Shown: positions 44,784 through 56,123 of the stretch, one piece after another
Layout: each line of letters starts with the position of its first letter
How positions within the stretch are numbered: the first letter of the stretch is position 1
From: Undibacterium sp. KW1
GTDB taxonomy: Bacteria > Pseudomonadota > Gammaproteobacteria > Burkholderiales > Burkholderiaceae_D
NCBI RefSeq assembly: GCF_009937955.1
Contig: NZ_AP018439.1
Location: forward strand, 5,766,001-5,830,000
Length of the DNA: 64,000 nt
Reading direction: 5' to 3'
Made by a program: the position numbers and the translations under genes
The notes under the pieces: generated by a model
The model's database searches: none
Seen by the model: the letters and a program-made list of their open reading frames with translations, nothing else
What the model was told of the DNA's origin: nothing

Positions 44784-46783
44784 TCCTTATTGCCTGTAGT
44801 TTCGCCACCAGGCTTGGGACCTGGATCAGGCTCAGCCGGTGCCTTGACTTCAGCATCAGAGCGGTACAGGGTCATGTCGCTTTGCGGCTTGGGTTGTGGT
44901 GGTACCTGATCCTTGCTGCCCTTGTCTTGCGGACGCTTACCCAGCAAGTAATAGTCAAGTGCCTTGCGCACGATGGGCGCAGCCGCCTCGGCACCAAAGC
45001 CGCCGTTCTCTACAATAATGGCGATCGCTATTTTGGGATGGTCAGCCGGGGCGAAGGCAGTATACAGGGAGTGATCAAGATGGCGCGCAGCCATGTTCTT
45101 GGCATTATATTTTTCGCCTTTTTTAATACCCACCACCTGCGCTGTACCTGTCTTGCCACCAGAAACATATTCAGTTCCCTGGAACACCCTGGCAGAAGTA
45201 CCCTCTTTGGTGACGCCGACCATGGCATTTTTGATGAAATCTATATTTTCCTGTTTAAGGGGAATGCGGGCCGTCTCTTTGGGAACAGTCAACACCCTTT
45301 GCCTGGTTTGTGGGTCTTCTGTCATCTTGACCAGATGCGGTTTCATGATGATGCCGTTATTTGCCAGTGTCGCCATGGCATGCGCCATTTGCAAAGGAGT
45401 GAAAGTATTTTGTCCCTGACCAATCCCCAGAGAAATGGTGTCACCCAGTACCCAGCGCTGTTGTGCCGGTTTTTTCTTGAAGGCTTCGCGCTTCCAGGCA
45501 GTCGAGGGTAACAAGCCGGATCGTTCATGCTCCAGGTCGATACCGGTGATTTGGCCAAAGCCGAAAGGTTTCATGAAATCATGCATGACATCTACTGTCA
45601 GGTCATTGGCCAGCATGTAGTAATAGGTATCGCAGGACTGCACGATGGAACGGTACATATCGACCATGCCATGACCGCCCGCTTTATCGTCCTTGAAGGT
45701 ATGGTTACCAAAAGTAAAATAACCAGGATCAGCAATTGCCTGCGAGGTGGTGCGCTTGCCCAGCTCCAGTGCGGCCAGTGCCATGAATGGTTTGTAGGTA
45801 GAGCCTGGCGGATAGGCTCCTGTCAATGGCCGGTTCAACAAGGGTTTGTCTTCGGACGTATTGAGTTCATTCCAGCTTTGCTGGTCTATGCCCTCGACAA
45901 ACAGGTTGGGATCATAGGTAGGTTTGGATACAAAGGCCAGCACGTCACCCGTCTCAGGTTCGATGGCGACCAGCGCACCGCGCCTGTCGCCAAAGGCTTC
46001 TTCTATGACTTTTTGCAGTTCTATATCGACCGACAGGATCAGGTTCTTGCCTGAAGTTGGTGGCGTACGGGACAGCACACGCACAGCCCTGCCACCTGCG
46101 GCGACTTCCACCTCTTCAAAGCCTGTGCTGCCGTGCAAGATTTTTTCGTAGCTTTTTTCCAGGCCTTCCTTGCCTATGTAGTCGGTGCCATTGTAGTTGG
46201 CGGCATCATCCATTTCATCAATGATCTCGGCATCCTTGGGGCTGATACGACCTATGTAGCCAATCACATGAGAAGCTGAATCGCCCTGCGGATACTGACG
46301 GAACAAGCGGGCCTGGATATCGACACCAGGAAAACGGAAACGCTGGGCTGTGAATCTGGCGACCTCATCGTCCGTAAGCCGGGTACGGATAGGCAGACTT
46401 TCAAAACTTTTGGAGTCTTCCAGCAACTTGCGAAAACGCTTGCGGTGCTTGGGCTGTATATCCACCAGCACCGCCAGCTCATCAATCAGAACATCCATGT
46501 CCTTGCTGATTTTTGAGGGCGTGATTTCCAGCGTATAGGCAGAATAATTACGTGCCAGGACGACGCCATTCCGGTCCGTGATCAGCCCACGATTGGGAAC
46601 AACCGGGACGATGTCTATGCGGTTTTCATCTGCCAGCAAAGCATAATCATTATGCTTGATGATTTGCAGCCAGACAAAGCGCGTAATCAGTGCAGCAAAA
46701 CACAGAAATACGAATACGCCGATGAAAATCAGGCGCATGCGGAAATAATGCAGTTCGCGTTCCGTATTTTTAAGTTCTGTCAT
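44780..46783 (-). CDS. mrdA: Penicillin-binding protein 2 (transpeptidase)
   Basis: This 667-residue class B PBP has one membrane anchor (about 17-40) and an N-terminal dimerisation domain. In the transpeptidase domain, Ser328-x-x-Lys331 lies in PGSTYKP, then SCD, and KTG in GGKTGTAQV. It cross-links peptidoglycan for elongation with RodA. The C-terminal ~50 residues are polar and Pro/Gly/Asp-rich. It is 91 bp from the mreD stop, the one larger gap in the rod cluster. Confidence 0.97.
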   Translation of the reverse strand: MTELKNTERELHYFRMRLIFIGVFVFLCFAALITRFVWLQIIKHNDYALLADENRIDIVPVVPNRGLITDRNGVVLARNYSAYTLEITPSKISKDMDVLIDELAVLVDIQPKHRKRFRKLLEDSKSFESLPIRTRLTDDEVARFTAQRFRFPGVDIQARLFRQYPQGDSASHVIGYIGRISPKDAEIIDEMDDAANYNGTDYIGKEGLEKSYEKILHGSTGFEEVEVAAGGRAVRVLSRTPPTSGKNLILSVDIELQKVIEEAFGDRRGALVAIEPETGDVLAFVSKPTYDPNLFVEGIDQQSWNELNTSEDKPLLNRPLTGAYPPGSTYKPFMALAALELGKRTTSQAIADPGYFTFGNHTFKDDKAGGHGMVDMYRSIVQSCDTYYYMLANDLTVDVMHDFMKPFGFGQITGIDLEHERSGLLPSTAWKREAFKKKPAQQRWVLGDTISLGIGQGQNTFTPLQMAHAMATLANNGIIMKPHLVKMTEDPQTRQRVLTVPKETARIPLKQENIDFIKNAMVGVTKEGTSARVFQGTEYVSGGKTGTAQVVGIKKGEKYNAKNMAARHLDHSLYTAFAPADHPKIAIAIIVENGGFGAEAAAPIVRKALDYYLLGKRPQDKGSKDQVPPQPKPQSDMTLYRSDAEVKAPAEPDPGPKPGGETTGNKD

Positions 46784-46874
46784 AGTGAAAAAAGTGAAGC
46801 AGGTGGCGCAGATGAAGCAGATGAAACAGACTAATCAGGTCAAACAACCGACAGCAATCAGAAATACAGCGGAC

Positions 46875-47393
46875 TCAGATAGGACGGGTGTGGTCTTTAT
46901 CTTTGGCGCGTCTTTGTGGCGCCAGCAAGAGCAAAGTTGCAAACGGCCACAACACAGTCGTCACCAGGCTGACGGTAAAATAAGCCCAACCCGGAAAATG
47001 CGCATCTGGTGCCACCAGCATGCGTACGGCAAGCTGCACCAGCTGTGCAAACAAAAACAAGGGGAACACATGCAGGGTTTGTGTCAGTGGATGGAACCAC
47101 AGCACGCGCCTGTGTATCATGATGGCAAAATACGATAACAGGGTATAAGCCAGCGCGTTTTCACCCATGTAGATGGAATCATGCACATCCATCAGCAGCC
47201 CCATGGCAAACGCCACACCTATACCGACCTTGCGCGGCTGATGTATGGTCCAGAATACCAAGACCAGGGCAACAAAATCAGGTACACCTATCCAGCCACC
47301 CCATGGCAAGAAATTGAGGAAGAAAGCGACGGCGAAACTGATGGCGATAAATAGCGGATTGACCGGCAATAAGATGTAGTGCGGGCTATTCAT
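46875..47393 (-). CDS. mreD: Rod shape-determining protein MreD
   Basis: This is a 172-residue inner-membrane protein with five to six hydrophobic segments, the family topology. It includes WGGWIGVPDFVALVLVFW and VGIGVAFAMGLLMDVHDSIYMGENALAYTL, the latter very characteristic. It links MreC to RodA/PBP2. The start overlaps the mreC stop by 4 bases. The C-terminal residues are Lys/Arg-rich. Confidence 0.94.
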   Translation of the reverse strand: MNSPHYILLPVNPLFIAISFAVAFFLNFLPWGGWIGVPDFVALVLVFWTIHQPRKVGIGVAFAMGLLMDVHDSIYMGENALAYTLLSYFAIMIHRRVLWFHPLTQTLHVFPLFLFAQLVQLAVRMLVAPDAHFPGWAYFTVSLVTTVLWPFATLLLLAPQRRAKDKDHTRPI

Positions 47394-48436
47394 GTATTGG
47401 GCTCCCTTGCAGTTGCAGGTGCATCCTTGGCTGGCGCATCTTTGAGCGGAGTTTCTTTCACAGCACCGTCTTTGACCGGCAAATCTTTCATGGGCTGATC
47501 GACAGGTTTGGTATCAGATGTAGGTGCTGCCGCATCACGGGTCACCTTGCGATTGATTTTTTCTTTCTTGGCACGCACATCTTCGGTATCCGGGCGCGAC
47601 AAATTATCTGCAGATACCAGCAAGACCAGTAACTGCTTGTTGCGGTCTATGCCCGCAGTCGGCACGCACAAAATGCTTTCAAAGGTGGTATTGGCCTTAT
47701 TTTCTACCTGTACTACCTTGGCAACTGCCAGACCTGGCGGATAGATACCATCGATACCTGAAGTCACCAGTTGGTCGCCATTCTGTATATCGGCATTGGT
47801 GGTCAGGCGCATGTCCAGATAGCTGGACTGGCCGCGGCCATAAGCTACGCTGCGCAAGCCATTCCGCAGGATTTGCACGGGGATGGCCTGGTTTTTATCG
47901 GTCAGCAAGGTCACTTCTGCCGTCAGCGGGAATACCCGGGTCACCTGGCCGACCACACCCTTGTCATCAATCACTGGCTGGGACAAGGTCAGGCCATGCT
48001 TGATACCACGGTCTATGATGACCTTGCGGCTGGCAGGGTCACGGGCATCGTAGATGATCTCTGCCATGACAGACTTGACTTGCAGACGCTCACGCGCGTC
48101 CAGCAATTTGCGCAGATGGGTGTTTTCTGCCATCAAGTGCCCGGTTTGCTGCAGGGTATCGGCATTCTGGGTTTGCTGGCGCTTGAGTTGCGTATTTTCT
48201 TTTTCCAGCGTCGTGACTGACACAAAATAATCAGAAACACGCTTGACAGTATCACGCGGCATGACGGCGACCATCTGTACCGGATACAGCACACTGCCGA
48301 GGATTTGCCTGACCAGGGTCAGGGACTTCAGACGGGAATCAACAACTAACAGAAAGATCGCCAGTACGGCAAAGAAAACCACTCTGACGCGCGCAGAGGC
48401 GCCTTGCTTGAAGAGTGGTGGCGGGCTGTAATCCAT
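47390..48436 (-). CDS. mreC: Rod shape-determining protein MreC
   Basis: The 348 residues comprise an N-terminal membrane anchor (~17-38), a coiled coil (~70-110) and the periplasmic beta domains (VVGQVTRVFPLTAEVTLLTD, GDQLVTSGIDGIYPPGL). A Lys/Asp/Pro/Ala-rich tail of ~60 residues with repeated K-D-x-P units ends it, longer than in E. coli. It scaffolds the elongasome by binding PBP2. The mreB gene lies 166 bp upstream. Confidence 0.95.
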   Translation of the reverse strand: MDYSPPPLFKQGASARVRVVFFAVLAIFLLVVDSRLKSLTLVRQILGSVLYPVQMVAVMPRDTVKRVSDYFVSVTTLEKENTQLKRQQTQNADTLQQTGHLMAENTHLRKLLDARERLQVKSVMAEIIYDARDPASRKVIIDRGIKHGLTLSQPVIDDKGVVGQVTRVFPLTAEVTLLTDKNQAIPVQILRNGLRSVAYGRGQSSYLDMRLTTNADIQNGDQLVTSGIDGIYPPGLAVAKVVQVENKANTTFESILCVPTAGIDRNKQLLVLLVSADNLSRPDTEDVRAKKEKINRKVTRDAAAPTSDTKPVDQPMKDLPVKDGAVKETPLKDAPAKDAPATAREPNT

Positions 48437-48602
48437 ACTTTACCGGTGTTTCTCAATGAACAGCGCAACAAGCATTTTAATGTGCAATCAAATCAGCTGT
48501 GCTTCCTGTGCATCAGTAGCCAGGAAGATGCAGCTTCATCAAATACGGGAGGTACAGCCAACATCGGCGCTGACTGTTATCCCACGATGGTACCCGGTCT
48601 TA

Positions 48603-49926
<1,324 letters not shown>

Positions 49927-50229
49927 ATGTCGCTGACACTTGAAGATGTGAAAAGAATTGCCAATTTGGCAAAATTAGAAACCTCTGCCGAGGAGGAAGT
50001 CTCTACCCTGGAGAAGCTGAACGGTATTTTCTCTCTGGTAGAGCAGTTGAAAGCCGTCGATACCACGGGTGTGGCGCCTCTGAGTCACCCTATCGCCGCC
50101 CTATTGCCAGAAATGGCTTTGCGCCTGCGCGAAGACGTTGTTACTGAAAGCAATCATCGCGAAGATTATCAAAAGCCAGCGCCAGCGACACAAGATGGCC
50201 TTTACCTCGTACCTCAGGTTATTGATTAA
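49927..50229 (+). CDS. gatC: Asp-tRNA(Asn)/Glu-tRNA(Gln) amidotransferase subunit GatC
   Basis: This 100-residue clamp subunit holds GatA and GatB together. [18 protein letters not shown] and the C-terminal LREDVVTE and DGLYLVPQV segments are standard. It starts at 49927 without a strong Shine-Dalgarno. First gene of gatCAB, 14 bases ahead of gatA. Confidence 0.95.
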   Translation: MSLTLEDVKRIANLAKLETSAEEEVSTLEKLNGIFSLVEQLKAVDTTGVAPLSHPIAALLPEMALRLREDVVTESNHREDYQKPAPATQDGLYLVPQVID

Positions 50230-50243
50230 GCAATAGAGTCCTC

Positions 50244-51698
50244 ATGCATACCAAGACAATTTCTCAATTATCCGCCCTGCTGCAAAGCAAGCAGGTTTCC
50301 GCCACCGAACTTGCCCAGCATTATCTGAACCGGATTGCTGCCAGTGACCTGAATGCCTTCCTGCATGTGAATCCTGAATGGACTTTGCAACAGGCTGCCG
50401 CAGCCGATGCACGTCTGGCCACTGGTGATGCCAGTGTATTGACGGGCGTACCTATCGCCCATAAAGATATTTTCGTGACACGCGACTGGCGCTCTACAGC
50501 AGGCTCACGCATGCTGGAAAATTATGTCAGCCCTTTCGACGCCACCGTGGTTGAGCTATTCAACAAGGCTGGTACCGTCACCCTGGGCAAATTGAATTGC
50601 GATGAATTCGCCATGGGTTCATCGAATGAAAATTCTTATTTTGGCGCAGTGAAAAACCCCTGGGACAAGACTGCCGTACCAGGTGGTTCTTCTGGTGGTT
50701 CGGCAGCGGCGATTGCAGCGCGACTGGCACCGGCAGTGACTGCTACTGACACTGGTGGCTCTATTCGCCAACCGGCATCATTTTGCGGCGTTACCGGTAT
50801 CAAGCCAACTTATGGCAGTGTATCGCGCTACGGCATGATCGCATTTGCCTCTTCACTGGACCAGGGCGGCCCTATCGCCCAGACAGCAGAAGACTGCGGC
50901 ATTTTGCTGAATGCGATGACAGGTTTTGATGAGAAAGATTCGACTTCTCTCGAACGCAAAAAAGAAGATTTCAACAGTGACCTGAACAAATCTTTGCAAG
51001 GTCTGCGCATAGGCGTACCGAAAGAATTTTTCTCTGATGGCTTGGCCGCAGATGTGGAACAAGCCGTCCGTGCTGCGCTGGCTGAATATGAAAAGCTGGG
51101 TGCAACACTGGTAGAAATTTCTTTGCCAAAAACCGAGTTGTCCATCCCTGTGTATTATGTGATTGCGCCAGCAGAAGCGTCTTCGAATCTGAGCCGTTTT
51201 GACGGCGTACGTTATGGCCATCGCGCAGCAGACTATACTGACCTTGAAGACATGTACAAGAAGTCGCGCGCTGAAGGTTTTGGTGCAGAAGTCAAACGCC
51301 GCATCCTGGTTGGTGCCTATGTACTGTCACACGGTTACTACGATGCCTATTATTTGCAGGCACAAAGAATCCGCCGTCTGATCGCCCAGGACTTTGCAGC
51401 AGCTTTCGAGAAATGCGATGTCATCATGGGGCCGGTGGCACCAACCGTGGCATGGGACCTGGGCTCGAAAGCGGATGATCCTGTAGCCAACTATCTGGCG
51501 GATATTTTCACACTCTCGACCAGCCTGGCAGGCTTGCCTGGCATGTCCATCCCTTGTGGTTTTGGCCAGGGTGAAAAGAATGCGAAGCGCCCGGTAGGTT
51601 TGCAAATCATCGGCAATTATTATGATGAAGCGAAATTGCTGAATGTGGCCCACCAGTTCCAGCAAGCGACAGACTGGCATACACGCGCACCGGCATGA
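50244..51698 (+). CDS. gatA: Asp-tRNA(Asn)/Glu-tRNA(Gln) amidotransferase subunit GatA
   Basis: This 484-residue amidase subunit releases ammonia from glutamine to amidate misacylated tRNAs. The Ser-cisSer-Lys triad is visible: lysine in PIAHKDIF, cis-serine in [12 protein letters not shown] and the nucleophile in [14 protein letters not shown]. Length and the [21 protein letters not shown] motif fit exactly. Confidence 0.97.
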   Translation: MHTKTISQLSALLQSKQVSATELAQHYLNRIAASDLNAFLHVNPEWTLQQAAAADARLATGDASVLTGVPIAHKDIFVTRDWRSTAGSRMLENYVSPFDATVVELFNKAGTVTLGKLNCDEFAMGSSNENSYFGAVKNPWDKTAVPGGSSGGSAAAIAARLAPAVTATDTGGSIRQPASFCGVTGIKPTYGSVSRYGMIAFASSLDQGGPIAQTAEDCGILLNAMTGFDEKDSTSLERKKEDFNSDLNKSLQGLRIGVPKEFFSDGLAADVEQAVRAALAEYEKLGATLVEISLPKTELSIPVYYVIAPAEASSNLSRFDGVRYGHRAADYTDLEDMYKKSRAEGFGAEVKRRILVGAYVLSHGYYDAYYLQAQRIRRLIAQDFAAAFEKCDVIMGPVAPTVAWDLGSKADDPVANYLADIFTLSTSLAGLPGMSIPCGFGQGEKNAKRPVGLQIIGNYYDEAKLLNVAHQFQQATDWHTRAPA

Positions 51699-51802
51699 GT
51701 CTCTTCCCTCTGGCAGGGAATGAAAGATCATGAACATGGAATTGATGTACTGCTTTCGATAAAAAAGCAGAGGCAATAAACAAAGATATAACGAGGAATA
51801 TT

Positions 51803-53263
51803 ATGCAATGGGAAGTCGTTATCGGTTTTGAGACGCATGCGCAACTCAAGACCAACTCAAAAATTTTCAGCGGCTCTTCAATACAATTTGGTGCTGAACC
51901 CAATACTCAGGCCAGCCCGGTAGATCTGGCCCTGCCTGGCGTGTTGCCGGTCATGAATAAGGGTGCAGTAGAAAAAGCCATACAATTTGGCCTGGCCGTC
52001 GGCGCCGTGGTTGCGCCTGAATCCATCTTCGCCCGTAAGAATTATTTCTACCCTGACCTGCCCAAAGGCTATCAGATCAGCCAGTTTGAGATCCCGGTAG
52101 TACAGGGCGGTTTCGTGCCTTGCGTGTTTGAAAAAGATGGCAAGACCGAATTCAGGAATATACAACTGACACGCGCCCATCTGGAAGAAGATGCTGGCAA
52201 ATCCACCCATGGTGCGGCTGACCGTATGACAGGTATAGACCTGAACCGCGCTGGCACGCCCTTGCTCGAGATCGTGACGGAACCTGTCATGCGCAGCGCA
52301 GCCGAGGCAGTTGGTTATGCAAAAGCCCTGCACTCGCTGGTAACCTGGCTAGACATCTGTGATGGCAATATGCAGGAAGGCTCTTTCCGTTGCGACGCCA
52401 ACGTTTCTGTGCGTCCGGTAGGCCAAAAAGAATTTGGCACGCGGTGCGAAATCAAGAACCTGAACTCTTTCCGTTTTTTGGAAGAAGCCATCAATGTCGA
52501 AGTGATTCGTCAGATCAATGAAATCGAAGAAGGTCGCCCTATCATCCAGGAAACACGCCTGTATGATCCGGACAAAAAAGAGACTCGCTCCATGCGCAGC
52601 AAGGAAGATTCGATGGATTATCGTTACTTCCCCGACCCTGACCTGCCGCCGTTGAAAATCAGCCGTGAATGGGTAGAGCAAGTTCGCGCCACCATGCCTG
52701 AGCTGCCATCCGCCATGCGCCAGCGTTTCATCGAGCAACTGGGCTTGCCTGAATATGATGCGACCATCCTGACGCAGTCCAAAGGCATGGCCACTTATTT
52801 TGAAGCCGTGGTGACTGCTGCTGGTGCCGCACAAGCCAAACCCGCTGCAAACTGGATGATGGGTGATGTGTCAGCGACACTGAACCGTGAAGGCCTGGAT
52901 ATCAGCGCTATTCCGGTCACCGCTGCTCAGCTCGCCGTATTGTTACAGCGCATTGCTGATGGCACGATTTCCAACAAGATTGCCAAGGAAGTGTTTGCAG
53001 CGATGTGGCAGGCACCATCTGCAGATGTAAATCTGGCAGATCAGGTGATTGACGCCAAAGGTCTGAAGCAAATTTCTGACGTTGGCGCGCTGGAAAAAAT
53101 CATCGACGAAGTCATGGCCGCGAACCAACAGTCTGTTGATGAATACCGCGCTGGTAAAGAGAAGGCATTCAACTCTCTTGTTGGCCAGGCGATGAAGGCA
53201 ACCAAGGGCAAGGGTAACCCGGCTCAGGTCAATGAATTGCTGAAGAAAAAACTGGCTGGTTAA
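51803..53263 (+). CDS. gatB: Asp-tRNA(Asn)/Glu-tRNA(Gln) amidotransferase subunit GatB
   Basis: This 486-residue kinase-like subunit activates the misacylated t[50 protein letters not shown] and [10 protein letters not shown] are the family signatures. A C-terminal YqeY-like tail ends in [14 protein letters not shown]. It follows gatA after 104 bases with an AGGA at proper spacing, and ends at a strong terminator. Confidence 0.97.
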   Translation: MQWEVVIGFETHAQLKTNSKIFSGSSIQFGAEPNTQASPVDLALPGVLPVMNKGAVEKAIQFGLAVGAVVAPESIFARKNYFYPDLPKGYQISQFEIPVVQGGFVPCVFEKDGKTEFRNIQLTRAHLEEDAGKSTHGAADRMTGIDLNRAGTPLLEIVTEPVMRSAAEAVGYAKALHSLVTWLDICDGNMQEGSFRCDANVSVRPVGQKEFGTRCEIKNLNSFRFLEEAINVEVIRQINEIEEGRPIIQETRLYDPDKKETRSMRSKEDSMDYRYFPDPDLPPLKISREWVEQVRATMPELPSAMRQRFIEQLGLPEYDATILTQSKGMATYFEAVVTAAGAAQAKPAANWMMGDVSATLNREGLDISAIPVTAAQLAVLLQRIADGTISNKIAKEVFAAMWQAPSADVNLADQVIDAKGLKQISDVGALEKIIDEVMAANQQSVDEYRAGKEKAFNSLVGQAMKATKGKGNPAQVNELLKKKLAG

Positions 53264-53281
53264 TTTCCCGTCTGAAAATAG

Positions 53282-53316
53282 AAAACGGCACATCTGTAAA
53301 GATGTGCCGTTTTTTT
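53282..53316. terminator. Bidirectional intrinsic terminator between gatB and tolC-like gene
   Basis: AAAACGGCACATC pairs with GATGTGCCGTTTT around a 6-base loop, with an A-tract before and a T-tract after. It serves gatB rightward and probably the convergent outer-membrane protein gene leftward. Confidence 0.88.
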
Positions 53317-53395
53317 ATACCTGCTGATTTAATGTCTGGCTTTTAATGCCTTGCTTGGTGTCCGGCTCAATTCATGACAACAGTCACCATCAATA

Positions 53396-54766
53396 TCAGT
53401 TCGGCGCAAAGTAAGCGGCTACTGTCTGTACATCATCCACACTGATATTACCTGCAGTGACGCGCAGCTTGAGGTAGCTGATCAGATAATTGTACTTGGC
53501 TTGCGCCAGGTCGCGCTTGGCAGCAACCAGTTGCTGTTCTGCGCCGAGCACATCGAGATTGATGCGCACACCACCTTTGACACTTTGCTTGGTTGCTTCA
53601 ACCAGCAAAGTCGCGGAGTTGACTGACTTTTGCAAAGCACTGATTTTCGTCAAGCTGGTTTGTATCGCATTAAATTGCTTGCGCAATTCTATCGAAATTC
53701 TGTTCTTGGTTGCGTCCAGATCAGCCTTGGCTTTGTCGCGGTTGGCGATTGCCTGATTACTGATTGCGGTGACATAACCACCAGAATAAATCGGTATCAC
53801 CAATTGTACGCCTATGCTCTTGATCGTCTGATCTTGTGTACGTGTCGTGATACTGTCAGACAAACCACGGTTGTAACCAACGTTCAGATCCAGCCTTGGT
53901 GTATGGCCTGCTTTACTCTTGCTGATTTCCAGCTCCGCAGCTTCGACAGAATATTTGGCGGCGGCAATTTCAGGATTGCTTTCTGTTGCGATCGTCATCC
54001 ATTCTTCAAAACTGGAGAGAGCAACAGGCATCACGGTAAACTCTGGGCGCAAGCCATCAAGCTGATTTACTTCACTGCCAATGATGGCAGAAAGAGCATT
54101 CTTTGAATTCAGCAAATTATCTTGCGCTTCTATCACCTGAGCCTCGGCAACATCAAGCTTTGCCTGGGTTTCCAGCATGTCGGTCTTGGTGCCTTCACCT
54201 TTTTCAAACATACGCTCATTGATGCGTTTCTGTTCGGCATAAGCATCTCTTTGGGCACGGAACAAATCTACCTGATCTTCAGAGAATTTGACATCTGCAT
54301 AAGCAGTTGTCAGGCGGATAATCAAGTCTTTGCTACGTGCAGAAAAGATAGCATCGCTATAGTTGGTCTGCGCTATGCCTTGCTTGTAACGCGCTGCCGT
54401 ATCCAGACTGAACAGTACCTGACGCAAGGAAACAGAATTCGTGATACTGGTGTAATCGTAATTACTGACCGCTACACCGCCAGTTGGCTGACCCAAAAAG
54501 TTGGTCGCCGGCGAGGTGATTTCTGCGCGGTTTTTACCGGTTCCATAAGCATACTGTATGGTAGGCAATAAACCGGCACGACCGATATTACGGTATTCCT
54601 TACCCGCGACATTTTCTGAAACAGCAGCACGGTAAGTCGGATCATTGATCAATGCAGCTTCATAGGCCTGCAACAGGCCAATTGCCTGAGCCTGGCCTGC
54701 CGACATCACCAGGATGCCGCAGGCAGCTGCGATCAGATTAAGGCGCTTCCATGATTTTTTCATCAT
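53396..54766 (-). CDS. TolC-family outer-membrane protein of a type I secretion system
   Basis: The 456 residues have a signal peptide cut after AQA (residue ~28). Two homologous TolC repeats follow with the typical long helices, SLRQVLFSLDTAARYKQG and KNRISIELRKQFNAIQTSLTKI. It forms the trimeric outer-membrane channel. Its start shares one base with the adaptor gene stop, so the ABC-adaptor-channel genes form one operon. Confidence 0.93.
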   Translation of the reverse strand: MMKKSWKRLNLIAAACGILVMSAGQAQAIGLLQAYEAALINDPTYRAAVSENVAGKEYRNIGRAGLLPTIQYAYGTGKNRAEITSPATNFLGQPTGGVAVSNYDYTSITNSVSLRQVLFSLDTAARYKQGIAQTNYSDAIFSARSKDLIIRLTTAYADVKFSEDQVDLFRAQRDAYAEQKRINERMFEKGEGTKTDMLETQAKLDVAEAQVIEAQDNLLNSKNALSAIIGSEVNQLDGLRPEFTVMPVALSSFEEWMTIATESNPEIAAAKYSVEAAELEISKSKAGHTPRLDLNVGYNRGLSDSITTRTQDQTIKSIGVQLVIPIYSGGYVTAISNQAIANRDKAKADLDATKNRISIELRKQFNAIQTSLTKISALQKSVNSATLLVEATKQSVKGGVRINLDVLGAEQQLVAAKRDLAQAKYNYLISYLKLRVTAGNISVDDVQTVAAYFAPN

Positions 54767-56121
54767 TAATCCTCAGTCATTGCAGAATGGGCACGGTCGA
54801 TCACTGGTTTCAACAGGTAGTTCATCATGGTGCGGCCACCGGTGCTGACAAACATTTCAACAGGCATACCAGGACGGATGTTCAGGTTGGCAATCATTTT
54901 CTTGCCTTCAGGTGCTACTTCTGCACGGACTTTATAAAAGGCCTGGCCGGTTCTTTCATCGACAGTACGGTCAGCGGATACCTGGGTGATGATGCCCGGG
55001 ATATGCGGTGTCGTATTGGTATTGAAGGCAGAGAAAATCAATTCTGTTTTCAAACCGGCATGCACTTTATCTACCAGGTTGACTGGCAAACTGGCTTCCA
55101 CGATCAGCGCATCATCCTGCGGAACCAGTTCCATCAATTTGAAACCGCTAGGCACAACCGCACCTTTGGTGAATACATTCAGGCCTACCACGGTGCCTGA
55201 CACAGGTGCTTTCACTGCGACATTGTTCAGATCAAAATCCAGTGCAGTCAGGCGGTTTTGCAAGGCTTCTGCTTCTTTCTGGACATCGGACAATTGTGTG
55301 CGGATTTCTTTTTGATAGTCTTGCTGACGCTGTGATTTACGCAAGCCCATTTCCATGATCTGGCGTGAGACACGGCCCATATTACCCAGATCTTCAGAGA
55401 TACTGCCATTTACCTGTGCATAAGTGCGTTCCAGGTCCAGCAGACGATTGCGGGCGATATAGCCTTCCTTGGCCAGGTCACGCATGCCGTCGAGCTGCTC
55501 CTTAAGGAATTGCTGTTGTTGCTTTTTGCTGACCATGGATTCTTCCAGGCCTTTGTGTTGCGATTTCAAACCGGCGATGTTTTCATCCACCGCACCCAGC
55601 TCACTTTGTATGGAAATCTGACGTGTAGTGAACAGTTGCTGTTGCAGCGAAATGACGTTAGCAACGCGAGGATCGCTTTTTGCCTCGTCCAGTTCCTTGG
55701 GAAAACTGATGGACTTTGCACCTACGCGTTCAGCCAGCAATCTTGCTTCTACCGCCTGGGCTGTAAACAATTGTACCCTGGTGATTTCTGCATTTGACTT
55801 GGCACTGACAGAATTCATCTTCAACAAGGTTTGGCCTGCTGAGACGACATCGCCATCCTTGACCAGTATCTCATCAACCGTACCACCAGTCTGATGCTGT
55901 ATGACTTTACGGCTGGAGGCCACGGCCACGTTACCGCTCATGGGTACGCCCTTATCGAGCTTTGCCGTGAATGCCCACAGCAAGAAGCCGACCACGCCGA
56001 TCAGAATGATGATCCAGCCCAGACGGGAGTAGCCGCGTGCATCTGTATTGACTTCGAGTATTTCTACGTTGTGAGTTGCCACATCCGTGACATCACCTTT
56101 TTTGACCAATGCATTTTTCAT
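54766..56121 (-). CDS. HlyD-family type I secretion periplasmic adaptor
   Basis: The 451-residue membrane-fusion protein has one membrane segment (about 34-52, LGWIIILIGVVGFLLWAF). The biotinyl-lipoyl halves are split by a long coiled coil (about 110-290), with VIQHQTGGTVDEILVKDGDVV and VKAPVSGTVVGLNVFTKGAVV. A beta-barrel domain ends with NIRPGMPVEMFV, typical of PrtE/HlyD adaptors. It links the ABC exporter to TolC. Confidence 0.94.
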   Translation of the reverse strand: MKNALVKKGDVTDVATHNVEILEVNTDARGYSRLGWIIILIGVVGFLLWAFTAKLDKGVPMSGNVAVASSRKVIQHQTGGTVDEILVKDGDVVSAGQTLLKMNSVSAKSNAEITRVQLFTAQAVEARLLAERVGAKSISFPKELDEAKSDPRVANVISLQQQLFTTRQISIQSELGAVDENIAGLKSQHKGLEESMVSKKQQQQFLKEQLDGMRDLAKEGYIARNRLLDLERTYAQVNGSISEDLGNMGRVSRQIMEMGLRKSQRQQDYQKEIRTQLSDVQKEAEALQNRLTALDFDLNNVAVKAPVSGTVVGLNVFTKGAVVPSGFKLMELVPQDDALIVEASLPVNLVDKVHAGLKTELIFSAFNTNTTPHIPGIITQVSADRTVDERTGQAFYKVRAEVAPEGKKMIANLNIRPGMPVEMFVSTGGRTMMNYLLKPVIDRAHSAMTED

Positions 56122-56123
56122 GA